The notes under the pieces: model-generated
Told to the model about the DNA's origin: nothing
Databases searched by the model: none
The model's input: only the letters and a program-made list of their open reading frames with translations
Shown: piece by piece, positions 58,447 to 64,000 of the stretch
Layout: each line of letters opens with the position of its first letter
Position numbering within the stretch: the stretch's first letter is position 1
Position numbers and translations under genes: made by a program
Assembly: GCF_002127325.2 (NCBI RefSeq)
Contig: NC_035436.2
Coordinates: 18,610,205 to 18,674,204, forward strand
Length of the DNA stretch: 64,000 nucleotides
DNA from: Helianthus annuus
Lineage: Eukaryota > Streptophyta > Magnoliopsida > Asterales > Asteraceae
Direction: 5' to 3'

Positions 58447-61105
58447 TGTCACACCCCCAAAAATTCGCATGCGGAGTATCACCGCTTGTAGGCGTGACTG
58501 ACCAGGATCAAGCCACCAATCATATTGAACATTGTAAGAATAATTAAAGTTCAACCCATCAATACAAAAGGTGTTCAAATCAAAACATAGTTAAGTGTTT
58601 GGCGGAAGCATAAATGTGAAAACCCAAAACATAAGTATTAAGTTCAAAATGTTATAATGTTTTTAACATGGCATCCACTGTCCATGTCCCACAATGACCG
58701 CGCCTCCCTGTGCAAGCTCCATGTGTACCTACCTACCTGCAAGGCATGTAACAGAGTGTCAACAACAAAGTTGAGCGAGTTCACAGTTGATTGTTCTGTT
58801 ATTGAGTTCGTTTCAGAAATTGTAAGTTAGTTTCATAACCATGCATTACCCAGTACCCTTGTTTCCCAAACTTTTACAATAGTAAGTGGGGGCTTCCCTT
58901 GTTGTATGTACTAGACTAGTTGTATCTATAGGTGACCTTCCCAATCCGAGGACAATGGTATGTATGAGTTTACGTAGGTTTTACATAAGTGCCCTTCCCT
59001 ATCCGAGGACAGTGGTACGTAGCGAGTACGTAGGTTTAGCACTGGTGTCCTTCCCAATCCGAGGACAGTAGTACGTAGGTTTTACGTAGGTTTTACGTAG
59101 GTTTGTTGATGCATGGAATGTTTGTTGACTTCGTCTGCATTACGTCTTAGGTCAATATAGGTCAACATAGGAGATTAAAAGTCAAAATTATGTTTTATGT
59201 TATAGTTTCGCTTATGTGTCATAAGCTAGATATAGTTCCGCTCATAGGGTATCAGGTGGTTCCGCTTTTATGTCATATAGGCAGTTCCGCTCATATGGCA
59301 GTCCATATGAGCGAAACCTGCTAGACTATAAATACCTGATCAGTTCATTTGTATAGGTACGTTGGAGCGGAACTTGTGCAGTGCTTTTGTAACGAAACTC
59401 TGTCAAATCTGTATCAAAAAGCAATAAAAGAAAAGGAATTGAATAGGAAAAGCTGTGTAACTTCATTTACGTTGATTCTGCCTTCGTACGTGAAGATGAA
59501 CGTTCTCAACTGATTGTTTAGGGTCGGAACTCGGTCCAACAAGGTTTTACGTAGGTTTTAACACTGGTGTCCTTCCCAAACCGAGGACAATGGTAGGTAG
59601 GTTTTACGTAGGTTTAGCACTGGCGTCCTTCCCAATCCGAGGATGGTGGTAAGTATTCTAGTAGTGATGAAAGTACTAGTAGTCATACAATCCAATTCCC
59701 AACCCATCGGAATCCCATGCCCTGGAAGGAGTGTTAACTCACCTTGGTTTGCTTGGTATGCTTAACTACTCGTTTTCCAATTAATCAGTCAAAGCCTACG
59801 GTATGCACGTGTACATAATCAGTTTACATTCACGAAGTTCACGTATATATATACAATCACAGTGGTATTGAATCAGTGATCACGAATAACACAAAGCACG
59901 TATTCAAGCTCATGCAAGTCATGTTTATCATTTAACAACAGTTAACTAACCCAGTTAACCCCTAACAGAATTAACCGAGTTCACTGTGCAGTTTACCCAT
60001 ATGACGAAACGCCCCTTGTTTCGTTGAAATGCCCTTATGACGAAACTCCTTGTTTCATCGGACCTTCCCTCGGCAAAACACCCCTGTTTCGTCATGATCA
60101 CCTGTTTCGCCCTGTTTCGTCGTATTTACTCTCGGCGAAACACCCCCTGTTTCGCCGTGATTTGTGTTTCGTCTAAAAGGTCAGTTACGTCGTGTAACTG
60201 ATGATTACCCAGAAACCCTAACCATTATCCTCAGCCGTTACACACTATCATCGATCATCATCATACGGAAATCATTTGATATTGAATCAATCAGAGCAGA
60301 ATCATACATTAATCTCAAATGATCTATATCATACAATGACTATTACATGAACACAAATTCACAACATCAACCAATCAATCCCATAGAACAACGTCCTATT
60401 CGAAGCCACAACAACAAGAACCCTAAACATTCACAGATTCAACACTTTGTTGTCACATAATCCGAATAGCGTTTACGAGTTTCATTATCATTCATACATA
60501 TCATAATAACCAATCAAAAGGGATCCAAACATAAGACCAAGCATTACACACATTGCTGAATCATATCTTTGATCTAACAGTTAGCTATGCTAGCAATCAA
60601 TTATTCGTGTAAGGGTTAAATACTAACCGGGATAAACGGAATTACTGACTTGATCGATCTAGAGGCTTCGAACACACAGGATTGCCGTCGCTAAGGGGAG
60701 AAAGCTCTAGGGTTTCTAATTTGTTAAAAGTGTTACGAATGAAACAGTGGGACTTAATAAGTATACGCGTAACATACTGGGCCCTTAATGGGCTTCGGCG
60801 AATCAGTGGGCCGGCGAAACACTTGTTTCGTCGGGATAAGGACGGCGAAACACTTCTTGATTCGTCGTGTGGGTTATGGCGAAACTGAATTTGTTTCGTC
60901 GGGTATAGTTCCTAATCTCAAACAGTTTACAAGTTCATGTAACCAAACACTATAATCACATTAAATAGATAATCATATCAAACAAACATCTCAACATATA
61001 ATCCAACGTGCACAATTACAAGGCAAACAAGTTGTACAAGTAAACACTAAACAATTAACGTGCAATTAATGCGAAGATGGAATCTTGGAAACTCGAGTTG
61101 TCACA
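58447..61105 (-). repeat. LTR of gypsy fragment C2 with inserted solo LTR
   Basis: 2659 bp, of which 443 are the insertion and its extra target copy. The GTTTCGTC array is at about 60000-60180, and stem-loop units lie at about 58935-59650 on both sides of the insertion. Confidence 0.86.
59104..59541 (+). mobile_element. solo LTR (438 bp) with 5-bp TSD
   Basis: TGTTGATGCATGG..GGTCCAACA flanked by AGGTT on both sides (59099-59103; 59542-59546). The empty site is visible in copy 1 near 11385. GTTCCGCTCATA / ATGAGCGAAAC motifs (59204-59317) precede TATAAATA at 59327-59334. Orientation is taken from the TATA box. It arose by insertion and LTR-LTR recombination after the duplication. Confidence 0.9.
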
Positions 61106-61206
61106 TTATCCCCAACTTGAAAGAAATTTCGTCCCGAAATTTAGCATGCGGTTACTGAGGAAGCTAGTTGTGTTGTGTAGTTTACTGGTTTTCCTGGGGT
61201 GTCACA

Positions 61207-62640
61207 CTGGAGGTGCTAGGCAGCGTTAGCTTCTGTTTTGCGTGAGCAAAGACCTAGTTGTACGTCTGTCGCCTTATAGATCAATTTACACCTGAAAGAG
61301 GCCCTCTATTGCCCAAAAACCTATATCAAATTGAGAAAACTAATTTGATATGTACATTATATCAACATTTCTGCTTATGATCTATTTTGTTATTTTCTCA
61401 ATCTAGTCCCAGTCAAGGTTTTAGAAATCTAAGACAGACTTGTGGAAATATGTGGTAGGGAAACTGCTTGCATGATAGAGTGTGCTGATTGAAATTCTAG
61501 GATTTGATTAGTATTTGTTAGGGTGTTCATTTTTAAAATATTAAAACAATGATAAAATTAGTTACAGGCAGTCATATGAAAAAGGTCTAAGGAGATGAAT
61601 TTAGGTGGACAAATATACTAGCAATCGTTCGGATCACTTAGTAGTAGATCAATGTTGATAAGTGAAGTCAAGCCCGACACCTCGTGATTTGATCCCTGAG
61701 CAATTACGATATTTCCTAATTTTATTTTTGTAAATAATTGTTCGATATTATTTATTTGTGTTTGTAGGTTTTAGTCTCGTAAAACGTGAAGGTAAGGGTT
61801 TATTTAAGAAAATAAACGATTTTCAAATGAGCTTGAAAAATTAATTAAAAATTTGATTTTTGAAATCATGAAATTGAGTTCAGACTTGGTTCCAACTCGA
61901 AATCACGGTCTTGGCCCAAGTTGTCTCAGGCCCGGCCCATGATCATGTGATATAAAAGTATGGTTTCGAGTCAGAACCTCATTCCACGTGAAATCAATTC
62001 CCTGTTCCCTGAAATTCTCTCTCATTTCCGACTCGAGAACTCCGATTCTGATGTGTTTATCTACGATTTTGACTCACTAACATCAGTCATTTGAAGGTAA
62101 TATCAATTAAACACTGGTATTTACTTGGAGATTACTTGAAGGTGTGAAGAAATGTTTGAAGATTTGAAGATGTTTAAGAACCCTAATTTTCTACATAACT
62201 TGGTCTTCAACAAAATCAAAGGGTGTTTATGGATTTTAATCCATAATTATATGATGATGCTGATAAAAAATTGTTTGGAAGGTTTCCACTCAGGTTGCAA
62301 GTGAAGAACCTTAATGGGACTCGACATCTGCCAGTTGCGAGTCGCAATCTCCGTGGTTTCGACTCAAAACTGGACTCGAGACCTTGAGGTTTTGACTGAA
62401 GATTCAGACTCGAAACCATCTGATTCCGGCTCCAAATCATCTGACTTCGACTCGAGATCTTGTGGTTTCAACTCGAAACCATGATTTTTCTTATAAAAAT
62501 TATTTTTGTCCACTCACAACCAAGTCAAATTGCATGGTCTCGACTAATTCATCCTTGTTGACTGAGTTGACTTTTACTTGATTAAATTTCAAATTAACTA
62601 AGTTAATTCCATACTTAACCTGATATATTTTTGTAGGAAC
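61207..62640 (+). other. Sirevirus-like post-pol region upstream of E2, copy 2
   Basis: Matches 13047-14474, with the TCGACTC/TCGAAACC cluster at about 62030-62490 and a TTTTTGTAG splice-acceptor-like end just before the E2 ATG. No gene supported. Confidence 0.6.
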
Positions 62641-64000
62641 ATGGACTTGAAAGTGATCTCGGGCCACAATCAAGCGGGTTGTTTGTCACCACCACCGAAA
62701 AAGCACAAGAAGCTGTATACTTCACTGATTAAAGGTCTCAACAGTTGCAGGATTGTTCATTCTCTTCGAGAAAATCTGGTTGTATATGAAGATCTCGTTA
62801 AAGAATTTTGGAGAGCATCGAGGTTTGATGCATTGGGAGAAGATGGAAAAGTTCGATTAAAGCCGTTATACAGAAGAAGAGTGCTACTGTGGCGGAACAT
62901 ATTATCAGGGAAGTTCTACAATTTGATAATCAAGAGATAGACCCAATTGATCTTCCGTCTGGAGTTATCGAAGCTATTTTACGGTGTTTGAGCTATGAAG
63001 GAACGTATCCCTCTATAATGAAGAAGTTCGTTCATCCTTATTGGCATTTGTTGATGCATATGTTGATGATGTGCATGATTGAGAATAGAGGGGGAACAGA
63101 TCAGCTGAATATCACCCAATATGCAGCGTTCATGTGTCTGATTACAAATCAAGCGTATAATTACTCGAAGTACATGTTTGAAGGAATGAAGAGGAACGTC
63201 ACTGGGGTGCGAAAGGATAAGTTTGTGATGTATCCAAGATTCTTGCAGATGATTTTCAATGCACGTTATTCTGATTTGGAGAGGAAGTGGAAATACATTG
63301 GATATAAAACCAATGGGACCAACTTGTTTTGGGGATTTAACTCTGAAGAAGGGTACTGCAAGCAAATTTGAAGGAAGAATCGCTTTAGAAAAGTTCGGTT
63401 TGTTTGCTGAAACTGAAGAAGTGGTGGCTGAACCGGAAAATGTACAACCTGAAAATGCTCCAATGAATGCTCCTGTAAAGTAAACACTATGGTTGCTGAA
63501 GAGCATGTCGTTCAGATAGTTGCAGATGAAGAGCCTGAGACAAAGATACAGAATATTGACTCTGACGATGAAGAAGGCATTGTGATTAGTTTTGATGGAG
63601 ATGATTATGAGCTTCCTCTTGAAGCTGAAGTTAGTTCTGCTGTTTCAACTGTTCAACCAGTGCTTACTGCCGAAAGTTTGGCTCAAATGTTAAAGTTAGT
63701 TACTGAAAAGATTGGGAATCCTCCTCTTGAACCTTCGGTACAAAGTGAGGAGCCAGTTACTGAAGACACAAAGGACCCTGATTCTCAGCCGGTAAATCGG
63801 AGAAAAAGGGATCCTCGACCTCGTGTGTTTATTAAACAAGTACAAGATCAACCCGTGATTAATGATGAAGATGATGATGGATTGTATAATTTTGATTTTG
63901 TGCCTGCTAAAGATACGACTGAAACTCCATTCGAGTTTGAAACTACTGCAACTGCCGCTACTATCGAAACAGATTTGGAATTTAAAACTGCTGAAACAAA
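62641..64000 (+). pseudogene. E2 env-position retroelement protein, copy 2 (cut by window edge)
   Basis: ATG at 62641 (MDLKVISGHNQAG), lost in copy 1. The N-terminal region, conserved core (LMHMLMMCMIENRGG; MYPRFLQMIFNARYSDL) and the start of the acidic region are present. A 1-bp loss near 62850 shifts the frame relative to copy 1. A shift near 63335 is shared with copy 1, so it was already present before duplication. A stop at about 63480 follows a small local change. The coiled coil and SWGF module lie beyond the edge. Confidence 0.75.

Larger units (their letters stand above)
56126..61206 (-). mobile_element. permuted Tekay-type gypsy fragment C2
   Basis: Same structure and breakpoints as 8386-13046: pol end (61206-61106), LTR (61105-58447, with a solo LTR inside), PBS, gag-protease-RT start. 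At the right breakpoint copy 2 keeps 12 extra bases (GAGGTGCTAG region) missing in copy 1. Confidence 0.85.
46361..64000 (+). repeat. segmental duplication, copy 2
   Basis: Collinear with 3547-15858. It retains the 4.9-kb interval lost from copy 1 and carries an extra 438-bp solo LTR at 59104. It continues past the right edge. Confidence 0.9.

Noticed and set aside
62979..63506. 175-codon minus-strand ORF
   Set aside because: Antisense to the E2 N-terminal region, not conserved in copy 1 beyond what E2 similarity explains.
3547..64000. Duplication as an assembly artefact
   Set aside because: The copies differ by about 1-2%, several indels, a 4.9-kb deletion and a solo LTR with TSD, which an artefactual duplication would not create.

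Overview
This window looks like repeat-dense nuclear DNA of a flowering plant. I see no convincing host gene, rRNA or tRNA. Almost everything is LTR retrotransposon, plus DNA transposons with terminal inverted repeats (TIRs). Every primer-binding site matches the 3' end of initiator Met-tRNA. The element lineages (Tekay-type chromovirus and Sirevirus-type Ty1/copia) are plant-specific. The retroelement proteins resemble ones I associate with Asteraceae (lettuce, sunflower, Tanacetum), but that placement is from memory and only moderate.

Layout. 1-3546: 5' part of a Ty3/gypsy element (A), minus strand. 3547-17.2 kb: copy 1 of a direct segmental duplication; copy 2 is 46.36 kb to the right edge. 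Each copy holds the same odd composite. A Sirevirus-like 3' half runs minus, carrying a long protein-coding region in the env position (family E1). Next comes a permuted fragment of Tekay element C (pol end, LTR, gag-protease). Last is a second Sirevirus-like 3' half running plus, with a related env-position gene (family E2). Copy 1 has lost about 4.9 kb at a 6-bp microhomology. Copy 2 has gained a 438-bp solo LTR. 17.25-19.2 kb: E2 3' LTR, an unclassified promoter-like stretch, and duplicated CACTA transposon ends. 19.25-42.43 kb: a MULE-like TIR element containing an 11.15-kb Sirevirus-like copia element (19612-40382, TSD TAAAC). That element is split inside its gag zinc knuckle by an intact Tekay element B (22477-32089, TSD AAGGG). 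A further TIR element (41.19-42.24 kb) lies near its right end. 42.57-47.16 kb: a MULE-like element with 9-bp TSD, containing a non-autonomous LTR element.

Relative age follows from nesting and LTR divergence read by eye. B LTRs differ at 3 of 2254 sites, copia LTRs at about 5 of 629, and the two duplication copies by roughly 1-2%. Only B has an uninterrupted gag-pol. Copia has one in-frame stop in pol plus the B insertion; all other coding regions are decayed.

The most interesting pattern is shared by unrelated elements. In the LTRs a family-specific cluster of short CG-core motifs sits just upstream of the TATA box, and the motif differs from family to family. In the Sirevirus-like elements the same motif recurs upstream of gag or of the env-position gene. 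In the three Tekay LTR families a second array, of stem-loops, lies on the transcribed side of the TATA-like site; in B the stem sequences change while complementarity is kept.
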